A stretch of DNA of 64,000 nucleotides from Onstottus_B arcticum. GTDB taxonomy: Bacteria; Acidobacteriota; Blastocatellia; UBA7656. Made by a program: the position numbers and the translations under genes. The stretch lies in the NCBI GenBank assembly GCA_038040485.1, contig JBBPIE010000016.1, positions 77,261-141,260 of the forward strand. The letters are read 5' to 3'. Shown one piece after another: positions 7,421-14,685 of the stretch. Positions within the stretch are counted from its first letter, which is position 1; every line of letters starts with the position of its first letter. The notes below the pieces were generated by a model. That model made no database searches. It was not told where the DNA came from and saw nothing but the letters and a program-made list of their open reading frames with translations.

Positions 7421-7744
7421 TTAGGTCTTAGCTGGCCGAGGCCTTCTATTACGTAAGGAGCCGTCTAAGCCGCCGTTGCCGCGGCAGCAATCAGCGACGC
7501 ACGCGAAGCATTCTGATACGGTGTCGCAACTCCCGAAGATCTGGCAATGGCCGCTGCAGTTTGACTCGCCCCCGTTACAAGAACAACTGCACGTAAAGGG
7601 TGCAGGAGCGGAGTTCGAGATAACCGTGGCGGCTTCAGTGCCGTACCTACTGTCCTTCGGTAAGTGATTCGAGGAACCTTGAATCTGCACTCCGAAGATG
7701 GGCAGTATCACTAGCACAAGTATGAGCGAGAGTTTGCTTCTCAT
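7421..7744 (-). CDS. Small exported Cys-rich protein
   Basis: 107 residues. Residues 1-24 are a Sec signal peptide (MRSKLSLILVLVILPIFGVQ). The mature part has ten closely spaced cysteines: FTCSCSCNGGESNCSG, HCQIFGSC, CFACVADCC. That pattern suits disulfides or a metal centre in the periplasm or outside. A strong Shine-Dalgarno (AGGAGGAGAATTC before ATG, reading the minus strand) supports reality. It lies 93 bases downstream of the 206-residue secreted protein, likely the same transcript. I do not recognise a family. The same order, an NxxxKxxxAFA-type protein followed by a Cys-rich exported protein, recurs at 37528-39447. Confidence 0.75.
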   Translation of the reverse strand: MRSKLSLILVLVILPIFGVQIQGSSNHLPKDSRYGTEAATVISNSAPAPFTCSCSCNGGESNCSGHCQIFGSCDTVSECFACVADCCRGNGGLDGSLRNRRPRPAKT

Positions 7745-7837
7745 GAATTCTCCTCCTGGTGCAGGTACACACCGGCTTTTCCTCGCGTTTCCGTGAGTTT
7801 GTTGGGTCTGGTTTTCGAGCCTCGTCTTTGGAAGCGA

Positions 7838-8458
7838 TCAGCGCTTGGTCAACCACCTGGTTCCGTTCGAGACTTCTACTTCGCCAACAAATATCTGAAA
7901 GTCGGCAGCGTCTCCGGGAAGCCACATTTCTTCGGAATTCCAATCCGGCGCGCGCTTGTCTTCCCACGTGACGCCGTCCTTTTGGATGAAAGTCTTGGTA
8001 GGTTTCTTCCGCGTTTTGGCCCACAGCAAGGGATCGACGACGAATTCCTCCCCTGGCTCAAGTGGGTGGCTGCCTATCCGCAACACATCAAGCGCGCCCG
8101 TTCTCTTGTTCAGCAAACCGAGCGCGAAAGCCTTCACCGGCTGATTTCCCGTATTAATGACTCGCACGGTTGGGCACGCAGAGTATCGGGCCGAGGCCGC
8201 CAGCCCGCCGGTCAGCTCGCTGAATTGATTCTTGTTAATGGTCTTTGTGTTAGCCGATTGGATCGAAACGGCCGGATGTTCTGAGTTGTCAACCTCAAGC
8301 GAAATGTCCGAAAACCCCCTCACCCTTTCAATCGTGGTCCTTTGCAGAGGGCGGTTTCCGGCAAACACCGTGCTGTAAGCGGGGGCAAGGCTGGTCAACA
8401 CCAGTAACGCCAGACACCCCGCAACTCCGGTTGCGAGAGGAAAGTAACGCTTGTTCAT
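7838..8458 (-). CDS. Exported protein of unknown family (NTGNQPVKAFA type)
   Basis: 206 residues. An N-terminal signal or anchor (residues 8-31, GVAGCLALLVLTSLAPAYS) precedes a predicted beta-rich domain. The stretch VRVINTGNQPVKAFALGLL and then LEPGEEFVVDP looks like an immunoglobulin-like strand pair. The membrane protein at 38695 has a parallel stretch (LSLRNGYDKAITAFAVSVNG, then IGPGRTY), so the two are probably homologous; that is inference by eye. AGGAGGTTCCACC precedes the ATG. A sigma-70-type promoter lies just upstream (8524-8552), inside the end of the regulator gene. The Cys-rich gene follows in the same direction. Function unknown. Confidence 0.8.
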   Translation of the reverse strand: MNKRYFPLATGVAGCLALLVLTSLAPAYSTVFAGNRPLQRTTIERVRGFSDISLEVDNSEHPAVSIQSANTKTINKNQFSELTGGLAASARYSACPTVRVINTGNQPVKAFALGLLNKRTGALDVLRIGSHPLEPGEEFVVDPLLWAKTRKKPTKTFIQKDGVTWEDKRAPDWNSEEMWLPGDAADFQIFVGEVEVSNGTRWLTKR

Positions 8459-8523
8459 GGTGGAACCTCCTGAAATGGCAAACGGGACTGTTGGTGGATT
8501 GCCATCTACGCCAACGCCAGTAT

Positions 8524-8552
8524 TGTATAACGCGCTCGCCCCTTGCGGTCAA
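8524..8552 (-). promoter_or_regulatory. Sigma-70-like promoter for the exported pair
   Basis: On the minus strand TTGACC (complement of 8547-8552) and TATACA (complement of 8524-8529) are separated by 17 bases. The start codon is 66 bases downstream of the -10. The -35 overlaps the stop codon of the upstream TPR-AraC regulator gene. Confidence 0.6.
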
Positions 8553-9709
8553 TAACAATTTTTGGTGGAGATGTCTTTTGAAACATGTCTTGGAACGGCC
8601 AAGGCGCGCTTTCTGTATTCGGACGGCGTGGCATGAAAGTGTCGTCTGAAATGGCGGGCAAAGTTGCCTTTATTGTTGTAGCCTACCGCCGCCATGACCT
8701 GCTTGATACTCAGGAAAGTGGTTGCCAGGAGATGACTGGCCTTTTCCATTCGCAACCTTATCAGATAATCGCCTGGCGGCACTCCGGTTTCGGCTTTAAA
8801 AACGTGGGAAAAGTACACGGGCGAGAGATTGACCACTCCTGCCAACTCGGTCATCGCAATCCTGCGCTGAAGATTAGCACCCATGAAGTCAGTCACCGCG
8901 CGGACTCTCGCCTTGTGAATCATGTTCTCCGGGACTTCTGATTGAGGTTCGTCTTCTTGTTCGGTCAGTGGCCGCGAGATCGCGATGGTAGAGCGCCGCT
9001 TTCGTTTTGATCTGATGTCTGACCAAGTTTCTTGCCACTCAGGATAGCGATGAACAAGAGGCGATGCCACAGCCAGGGAAGAAACTCTTTCGGCTTCGTG
9101 TGACTGACCCACTTCTGCCAACTCAACCGCATAGGAATTCAAGCAATCGAGGTAGACATTGGGCGGTGTAAACCTGACGATGGGCAGTATTTCTTCAAGG
9201 TCTACAATCGCGGATTCGTGGTAGCCTTCGGCGGCTTTCAATACCGCGATACCTCTCATTGCCTGTAGACCGGACAGACCCAGACCCTCGCTCTTGACGA
9301 CCCCTCGATAAAAGTACATTGCAGAATCAATATCACCTTTGTTGCCTGCTACGGCGCCAAGGGAAAGAATGGACTTAATTTTGTAAGTATCGGGTGCGGT
9401 GTCGACGGCAAGTTCAAATAGTTTCTGCGCCTTCTCTTGGTCTCCGTTACCCACGCTGTTTGCTGCTACGGCCAGGAAGTAATAACCAATTGCTTGATAG
9501 CGTTTGATTGGGGTGTTGGCAAGAAGCAGTCCGATTTCATTTACCTTATCAAATTGGCGTAATGCATGTGCGCGCTCAGCCAGGAGAATAAGACGGTTGC
9601 AAAACTGCTCATAGGTACCTGTGCTCCTTAACAACTGTTGATAGAATCCAGCAGCATATCTTGCCAAAGGAGATAATATGAAAAGATTGCTGTCTGTTGT
9701 TTTGCTCAT
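8549..9709 (-). CDS. TPR-containing AraC-family transcription regulator
   Basis: 386 residues from the ATG at 9709 (AGGAAAGGA about 11 bases upstream); starts at 9787 or downstream of 9678 are also possible. About residues 40-200 are helical repeats of TPR type (YYFLAVAANSVGNGDQEKAQ, ILSLGAVAGNKGDIDSAM, AAEGYHESAIVDLEEIL). About 270-375 is an AraC/XylS double helix-turn-helix (ISMTELA-like first HTH: IAMTELAGVVNLSPVYFSHV; second: SIKQVMAAVGYNNKGNFARH, then FHATPSEYRKRA). TPR sensing domains fused to DNA-binding domains often bind peptides (RRNPP regulators); here the output domain is AraC. The gene overlaps head-to-head with the small exported peptide gene at 9678 and sits upstream of the exported pair 7421-8458. 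Confidence 0.85.
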   Translation of the reverse strand: MSKTTDSNLFILSPLARYAAGFYQQLLRSTGTYEQFCNRLILLAERAHALRQFDKVNEIGLLLANTPIKRYQAIGYYFLAVAANSVGNGDQEKAQKLFELAVDTAPDTYKIKSILSLGAVAGNKGDIDSAMYFYRGVVKSEGLGLSGLQAMRGIAVLKAAEGYHESAIVDLEEILPIVRFTPPNVYLDCLNSYAVELAEVGQSHEAERVSSLAVASPLVHRYPEWQETWSDIRSKRKRRSTIAISRPLTEQEDEPQSEVPENMIHKARVRAVTDFMGANLQRRIAMTELAGVVNLSPVYFSHVFKAETGVPPGDYLIRLRMEKASHLLATTFLSIKQVMAAVGYNNKGNFARHFRRHFHATPSEYRKRALAVPRHVSKDISTKNCY

Positions 9710-9935
9710 GCTGTGTCTGTCCTTTCCTGTACTGGGAGGGCACACGCTTCCTGGCAATTGGTGCGACTGCGGTGTAGCCGACTGCATTTGTGAGCCCGGC
9801 GAATTGCCTGGAGGTCAGTCGAGTCACGCGGTACCAAAACCGGATAAGACTACTCATAGCACACCTGCTGACTTCGGTTCAGAGACGCTGTTGGTATTGG
9901 CTGTGTTACTTCTGATGCTTAGATACAAAGCCTAA
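9678..9935 (+). CDS. Small exported Cys-motif peptide with C-terminal membrane segment
   Basis: 85 residues. A signal peptide (MKRLLSVVLLMLCLSFPVLG) is followed by a compact Cys cluster, WCDCGVADCICEPGE, a hydrophilic Pro/His/Ser linker and a C-terminal hydrophobic helix (LLVLAVLLLMLRYKA) ending in Arg-Tyr-Lys. AAAGGAGATAAT before the ATG is a strong ribosome site. It is divergent from, and overlaps by about 32 bases, the likely start of the TPR-AraC regulator, an arrangement typical of a regulator and its target or signal peptide. I know no named family. It could be a peptide signal precursor, a metal-binding peptide or a membrane sensor. Confidence 0.72.
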   Translation: MKRLLSVVLLMLCLSFPVLGGHTLPGNWCDCGVADCICEPGELPGGQSSHAVPKPDKTTHSTPADFGSETLLVLAVLLLMLRYKA

Positions 9936-10406
9936 GCGAGTTGGAACCAGGACAACCTAAAACAACCGTCGCTTCTTGTGGCGACTAAATATTTGTATGT
10001 CGCGTGGCAGAGTATCACAGAACACAGGCGGAAAACAGGCGTAGGTGGGTACACAATTGTCCTAATAGGTACACAATTATACTGATTGAGCCGCGACGGT
10101 CTGTGATTCCGGCTTTCAGCAGCGGGGCCTTGATCCAGTTTTCAATGCGGGCGCTGTTTTCAATTCGAGTGCTGGCTTTCATCGCTGGCCTTTGTTAAGA
10201 TCGCGCGCGCGGATGGCCGGGGGCGACGGCGATCCGCAGATTTCGCCATTCATTCGATACGTTGTTTCAACGCCCTTCCTTGCGGATTCAACACGAGTAG
10301 TAGACAGTCGAATAGTCGGTAGAACCGAGTTCAGGCTTCAGCTTGCTTGCGGCCTGCCAGCAGATTGAATCGTGAACTCAGACCCTACCGGGAAGGGTCA
10401 ATATTC
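9936..10406. other. Non-coding stretch before dnaB
   Basis: About 470 bases without a convincing gene. The only frames are short, lack ribosome sites and have no recognisable protein. The single structured signal is the pair of GGTACACAATT repeats at 10048-10078. The dnaB promoter presumably lies in the last 100 bases, but no clear -35/-10 pair stands out. Confidence 0.6.
10048..10078. promoter_or_regulatory. Paired GGTACACAATT direct repeats
   Basis: GGTACACAATT occurs at 10048-10058 and again at 10068-10078, exactly 20 bases apart, about two helical turns. This is an operator-like spacing for a protein binding the same face. A degenerate insertion-sequence end is an alternative. No downstream gene is close enough to tie it to. 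Confidence 0.35.
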
Positions 10407-11750
10407 ATGTCGCGAGCGGCAACGGGTGATCCTTTTTTCGAAAAAGGCCTCCCCTCAAACGTTGAGGCGGAGCGTTCAATTCTCGGCGCTATCCTGCTCG
10501 ACAACACAGTCTGTAATCAGGCCATCGAGTTTCTCAAGCGCGACGATTTCTTTCTCGACTCCCACCGCAGAATCTTCGACAAGATGGTTGCTCTCTCCGA
10601 GCGACTGAGTTCCATCGACATGGTCACGCTCAGCGATGAGCTTCGCCGCGCCGCCGAGTTCGAGCAGATCGGCGGAGCGACTTACATCGCGTCGCTTATC
10701 GACGGCGTGCCGCGAACCGACAACATCGAGCACTACGCGCGGATCGTCAAAAAGAAGTCCATGCTCCGCAAGCTCATCACTGCTTCCAATCAAATCATCG
10801 CACGTGCGTTCGACGAAGAGGACGACGCCGACATCATCATCGATCAAGCCGAGCAGGCCATCTTTCAAATAGCCGAGGACAAGGTCCGTCAGGGCTTTCA
10901 GTACATCGGCACCGTAGCCCAGAAGCGGCTGGAACAGATCGAGCAGATGGCCGACCGGCCGGAGATGATAACCGGAGTGCCGACGGGCTTTGTCGACTTC
11001 GACCATCTAACGTCGGGCCTCCAGAAGCAGGATTTGATCATCATTGCGTCGAGACCGAGTATGGGAAAGACCGCCTTGGCTCTCAACATGGCGCAGTATG
11101 CGGCTCGCAACGGAAGCGTGGTGGGCATCTTCAGCCTCGAGATGTCAGCCGAGCAGCTTGCGTCGCGGCTGCTGTGCTCGGAAGCTCGAGTGGACGCCCA
11201 CAGGCTTAGAACCGGTTTTCTGAATCGTGAAGAATGGGCTCGCTTGGGCGATGCGCTTCGGCGATTGTGCGAGACAAAGGTGTATATCGACGACACACCG
11301 GGCGCGGGCGTGCTCGAGATGCGAGCAAAGGCCCGCAGGTTGAAAGCGGAACACGGGCTGGACTTGCTTGTGGTCGATTATCTTCAGTTGATGTCTGGCC
11401 GAGGCCGGGTCGAGTCGCGACAGCAGGAAGTCTCGCAGATTTCGCGTGACTTGAAGACGCTGGCCAAGGAGTTGGACATCCCGGTGCTCGCGCTGTCTCA
11501 GTTGTCGCGGGCGCCCGAACAACGCAGCGAGCACAAGCCGCAGCTCAGCGATCTGCGCGAGTCGGGCGCGATCGAACAGGACGCCGACGTGGTCTGCTTC
11601 ATATTCCGCGAAGAGGTCTACAACGAAACCGACGAGAACCGCGGCCGCGCGGAGTTGCTGATCGCAAAGCAGCGTAATGGCCCGACCGGCAAGGTGGAAC
11701 TGGCCTTCTTGAACTCCTTCACTCGGTTCGAATCGATGATGCGCGAGTAG
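10407..11750 (+). CDS. dnaB: Replicative DNA helicase
   Basis: 447 residues from ATG 10407, chosen because GGAAGGG lies nine bases upstream and the protein then starts like other DnaB proteins (LPSNVEAERSILGAILLDN). The N-terminal primase-interacting domain spans 15-120 and the RecA-like ATPase about 180-440: Walker A SRPSMGKTALALN, H1a EMSAEQLASRLL, Walker B LLVVDYLQLM, H3 VLALSQLSRAPE, H4 LRESGAIEQDAD and the Arg-finger region KQRNGPTG. It unwinds DNA ahead of the replisome with DnaG primase. No intein or insertion is seen. The stop codon starts a palindromic element; alr follows. Confidence 0.97.
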   Translation: MSRAATGDPFFEKGLPSNVEAERSILGAILLDNTVCNQAIEFLKRDDFFLDSHRRIFDKMVALSERLSSIDMVTLSDELRRAAEFEQIGGATYIASLIDGVPRTDNIEHYARIVKKKSMLRKLITASNQIIARAFDEEDDADIIIDQAEQAIFQIAEDKVRQGFQYIGTVAQKRLEQIEQMADRPEMITGVPTGFVDFDHLTSGLQKQDLIIIASRPSMGKTALALNMAQYAARNGSVVGIFSLEMSAEQLASRLLCSEARVDAHRLRTGFLNREEWARLGDALRRLCETKVYIDDTPGAGVLEMRAKARRLKAEHGLDLLVVDYLQLMSGRGRVESRQQEVSQISRDLKTLAKELDIPVLALSQLSRAPEQRSEHKPQLSDLRESGAIEQDADVVCFIFREEVYNETDENRGRAELLIAKQRNGPTGKVELAFLNSFTRFESMMRE

Positions 11751-11837
11751 CATAGACTTTAGTCTGTGGTGTCCGATCACTCAGGACTGCCGCCTACGGT
11801 TAACCCCCGTCGGGACACAGACTAAAGTCTATGCTAC
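11747..11837. repeat. Palindromic element, GTAGCATAGACTTTAGTCTGTG family, copy 1
   Basis: GTAGCATAGACTTTAGTCTGTG at the left is matched by CACAGACTAAAGTCTATGCTAC at the right, a perfect 22-base inverted repeat with about 47 bases between. The inner AGACTTTAGTCT is itself palindromic. It starts inside the dnaB stop codon. Full copies recur at 50215-50291 and 60234-60309; a single right arm lies at 40587-40609. Confidence 0.92.
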
Positions 11838-11848
11838 GCTCTCTTGCC

Positions 11849-12994
11849 ATGTCAGAAGTTACCGCGAGCCGGCCCACCTGGGCCGAAATCAATCTCGACA
11901 ATCTCGTTCACAACTTCCGCTTGATGAAGTCCGCGGTCGGTACCGAGGTCGCAATAATGGCGGCGGTCAAGGCGGACGCTTACGGCCACGGCGCGGTGAA
12001 CTGCGCGGCTGCGCTTGAGCGTGCAGGCTGCGAGTGGTTCGGCGTGGCCTTGCCCGAAGAAGGCGTCGAGTTGCGAGACGCGGGCATCACGCGGCCGATC
12101 TTGTGTCTGAGCGGGTTCTGGGAGGGGCAGGAGGAGATGATCATCGCGCGGAGCCTTACGCCCGCGCTGTATAGGCTGGACTTGCTAGAACGCCTGGATC
12201 GGGCAGCGGGCGCGGCGGGTGTGGTCAGCGATTATCACTTGAAGGTCGATACCGGGATGGGGAGATTGGGCGTACCGAGCGGCGACTTGCCTGGATTCCT
12301 CGATGAAGCGACGAAGTGCCGGAGCTTGAGGCTCGACGGAGTGATGACCCATCTCGCGTCGGCCGACGATCCCGCCAAATCGGAGTTCACCGCCGGGCAG
12401 ATGAAGAACTTTGATCGTGCGGTCGAGCTCGTGCGCGGGAGAGGATTCGCTCCCTCGTGGATTCATGAAGCGAATAGCGCGGCGGCTCATGCAATCGCAG
12501 CGGCGCGCGGGAATCTGGTTAGACTCGGGGGCGTGCTTTACGGCTTGTGGAGGGACGTGACGAACCGGGCGATTGATCCTCTCGCCTGGCGGCCGGTCAT
12601 GTCGCTGCACACAAGAGTGCTTTATCTGAAAACGGTCGCGGCGGGATCGCCTCTGGGCTACGGCGGAGCGTTTGTGACCGAGCGCGAAAGCAGGATCGCC
12701 ACGCTTCCAATCGGGTACGAAGACGGTTTGAGCCGCGCACTGTCAAACCGCGGCCGGGTCCTCGTACGCGGCAAAGTCGCCCCGATCGTCGGCCGAGTGA
12801 GCATGGATCTGACGCTGACGGACGTCTCAAACATCCCGGGAGTGGAGGTTGGCGACGAGGTCGTGATAATCGGCTGCCAGGGCGAAGGCCAGGTGACCGC
12901 GGAAGAAATCGCCGCCCTTGCTGGAACAATCTCTTATGAAGTGACCTGCCGCATCAGCGATCGTGTTCCCAGACGAGTAGTGGTCAGTGGTTAG
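11849..12994 (+). CDS. alr: Alanine racemase
   Basis: 381 residues. This PLP enzyme interconverts L- and D-alanine for peptidoglycan. It has the fold III barrel with the PLP lysine in AAVKADAYGHGAV (about residue 39), the GMGRLG loop, HEANSAAA, RLGGVLYG, the catalytic tyrosine region PLGYGGAF, RIATLPIGYEDGLSR and the metal-free C-terminal beta domain (VGRVSMDLTLTDV, GDEVVIIG). The ATG at 11849 is preferred: the in-frame ATG at 11831 lies in the palindromic repeat. The stop codon is inside a long GGTCAGA repeat array. Confidence 0.96.
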   Translation: MSEVTASRPTWAEINLDNLVHNFRLMKSAVGTEVAIMAAVKADAYGHGAVNCAAALERAGCEWFGVALPEEGVELRDAGITRPILCLSGFWEGQEEMIIARSLTPALYRLDLLERLDRAAGAAGVVSDYHLKVDTGMGRLGVPSGDLPGFLDEATKCRSLRLDGVMTHLASADDPAKSEFTAGQMKNFDRAVELVRGRGFAPSWIHEANSAAAHAIAAARGNLVRLGGVLYGLWRDVTNRAIDPLAWRPVMSLHTRVLYLKTVAAGSPLGYGGAFVTERESRIATLPIGYEDGLSRALSNRGRVLVRGKVAPIVGRVSMDLTLTDVSNIPGVEVGDEVVIIGCQGEGQVTAEEIAALAGTISYEVTCRISDRVPRRVVVSG

Positions 12995-13224
12995 TGGTCA
13001 GAGGTCAGAGGTCAGAAGTCAGAGGTCAGAGGTCAGAGGTCAGAGGTCAGAGGTCAGAGGTCATGGTCGGTTGTTAGTGGTTAGTCCTCGAGAACTTGGT
13101 CCTCACACTGATAGCCGGGGCTCCTACCCCTGATGACTGGTCACTGACTTGGCACACTGACCGCTGACCTCTGACTTCTGACTTCTGACCACTGCCGACT
13201 GACCACTGACCACTGACCACTACT
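12977..13224. repeat. Long palindromic array, GGTCAGA/TCTGACC words
   Basis: About 250 bases. The left half iterates GTGGTCAGTGGTTAGTGG and then GAGGTCA seven or more times. The right half iterates the complement (GACCTCTGACTTCTGAC, then CACTGACCACTGACCACTAC). Between them is about 60 bases of unrelated sequence. The array covers the alr stop codon and fills the gap before the spt promoter. Replication slippage could vary the word count. Confidence 0.88.
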
Positions 13225-13240
13225 CCCTACTGCCTTTTCC

Positions 13241-13268
13241 TTGCCCTTGCCGGCTTTTGAGCTATAAT
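13241..13268 (+). promoter_or_regulatory. Probable promoter of spt
   Basis: TTGCCC (13241-13246) and a consensus TATAAT (13263-13268) are 16 bases apart. A start site near 13275 would give an 80-base leader to the spt ATG at 13355. It lies directly after the long repeat array. Confidence 0.5.
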
Positions 13269-13354
13269 CTTGCGCATTGTAGGCAGCTTAAGACTCAGGT
13301 CCTTAGAATTACTTAGAAGTGCGATCACTAGTCGGACGAGTCGCGGAGTTCACT

Positions 13355-14569
13355 ATGCAGCAGCGGTCGCACATAAGTGCAAAAGACGTTTTTGAGAAGG
13401 CCGTTGGATTTACAAAGGCTGACGAATTCCGCCGGGCCGGTCTCTACCCTTACTTTACCGAATTCTCGAGCGGCGCGGATTCAGGTGAAGCCGAAGTGAT
13501 GATGGGCGAGCGCCGCATTCTGATGTTCGGCTCAAACAACTACCTCGGCCTGACCACCAATCCGGAAGTAAAAGCAGCGGCCAAACTAGCCATCGACCTT
13601 TACGGGACCGGGTGCTCGGGCTCGCGTATGCTAAACGGGACGATGGACCTGCACGTCCGGCTCGAAGACGCGCTCGCAAGATTCATGAAGCGCGAAGCCG
13701 TGCTGGTGTTCGGCACCGGTTTTCAGACAAACCTCGGCGCGCTTTCAACAATTGCACAGAAGGGCGATGTTATCGTTGCCGACCGCAACATACACGCTTC
13801 GATACTCGACGGCTGTCTGGCGTCATTTGCGAGAACCACCCGGTTTCGGCACAACGACATGGACGACCTCGCGAAGGTGCTTGCGAGCTTGCAGCCCGAC
13901 GAGGGCCGGCTGATCGTCGTTGACGGCGTGTTCTCGATGGAAGGCGACACCGCCAACCTGCCTGAAATAGTCCGGTTGGCACGAGCCTACGGCGCGCGGA
14001 TCTACGTGGACGAAGCGCACGCGATAGGAGTGCTGGGGAGCGAGGGCCGGGGAACAGCCGAGCACTACGGCGTCGAGGCCGACGTCGATGTCGTGATGGG
14101 GACGTTTTCGAAGTCGTTCGCGTCCATTGGCGGCTTCGTCGCTTCGCGCCGCGACGTCATTGAGTTTATCAAGCATCATAGCCGCGCGTTTGTTTACTCG
14201 GCTTCGCTGGCGCCGGCCAACGCGGCGGCCGTCCTGAAAGCCATCGAGATAATCGAGCGCGAACCCGAACGCCGCCAACGGCTGCGGGATGTAAGCGCAA
14301 TGGTGAGGCGCGAGCTGGCAGGGCTCGGCTTTAAGTTGCTTGACGGAATAACACCGGTAATACCAGTCGTCGTGAATGATGAGGTTCTGGTATGCAAGTT
14401 TTTCTGGGAGCTTATGAGCGAAGGCATTTACACCAACGCGGTGCTTGCGCCGGCCGTGTCGCACAGTCTGGTGCGGATAAGCTGCATGGCGACGCACTCG
14501 GACGAACAGGTCGAACGGCTGCTCGAATCGATGCATCGAGTCGGGAAGAAGCTGGAGATAATCCAGTGA
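13355..14569 (+). CDS. spt: Probable serine palmitoyltransferase (alpha-oxoamine synthase)
   Basis: 404 residues. This PLP-dependent alpha-oxoamine synthase (BioF/KBL/HemA/SPT family) condenses an amino acid with an acyl thioester. Features seen are MFGSNNYLGLT, TGCSGSRMLNGTMDLH, HNDMDDL, VDGVFSMEGDTANLPEIVRL, VDEAHAIGVLG with the PLP-stacking His, and the Schiff-base lysine in MGTFSKSFASIGGF. The N-terminal AGLYPYF and the SGSRMLNGTMDLH wording match bacterial serine palmitoyltransferases better than BioF or glycine C-acetyltransferase; the substrate is inferred. A KAS-II synthase and a dedicated acyl carrier protein follow, which fits acyl-ACP-fed sphingolipid base synthesis. ATG 13355 (GGAG upstream) is chosen over GTG 13319. 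Confidence 0.85.
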   Translation: MQQRSHISAKDVFEKAVGFTKADEFRRAGLYPYFTEFSSGADSGEAEVMMGERRILMFGSNNYLGLTTNPEVKAAAKLAIDLYGTGCSGSRMLNGTMDLHVRLEDALARFMKREAVLVFGTGFQTNLGALSTIAQKGDVIVADRNIHASILDGCLASFARTTRFRHNDMDDLAKVLASLQPDEGRLIVVDGVFSMEGDTANLPEIVRLARAYGARIYVDEAHAIGVLGSEGRGTAEHYGVEADVDVVMGTFSKSFASIGGFVASRRDVIEFIKHHSRAFVYSASLAPANAAAVLKAIEIIEREPERRQRLRDVSAMVRRELAGLGFKLLDGITPVIPVVVNDEVLVCKFFWELMSEGIYTNAVLAPAVSHSLVRISCMATHSDEQVERLLESMHRVGKKLEIIQ

Positions 14570-14680
14570 CGCGTGATTCGTGATGCGTGACCCGTGATGC
14601 GTGAGCCGTGAGCTGGCAAGTTTCCGGTCACGAATCACGGATCACGGATCACGAATCACGCATCACGCATCACGGATCAC
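14568..14680. repeat. Palindromic element, GTGATGCGTGATTC family, copy 4
   Basis: It begins within the spt stop codon and runs to 6 bases before the fabF start. The left arm is TGACGCGTGATTCGTGATGCGTGA and on; the right arm, longer, is TCACGAATCACGGATCACG repeated. The arms differ in word number, as expected from slippage. The fabF ribosome-binding region is therefore made of repeat sequence. Confidence 0.9.
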
Positions 14681-14685
14681 TTCTT

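Noticed and set aside
7647..8024. Minus-strand frame overlapping the two exported genes
   Set aside because: It lies in another frame of the confirmed 7838 gene and has no independent support.
10004..10198. Short frame in the gap before dnaB
   Set aside because: No ribosome site, no hydrophobic or domain wording, Cys/Arg composition of random type.
12977..13224. CRISPR-like array of GGTCAGA words
   Set aside because: The words are contiguous and complementary in the second half; no spacers and no cas genes in the window.
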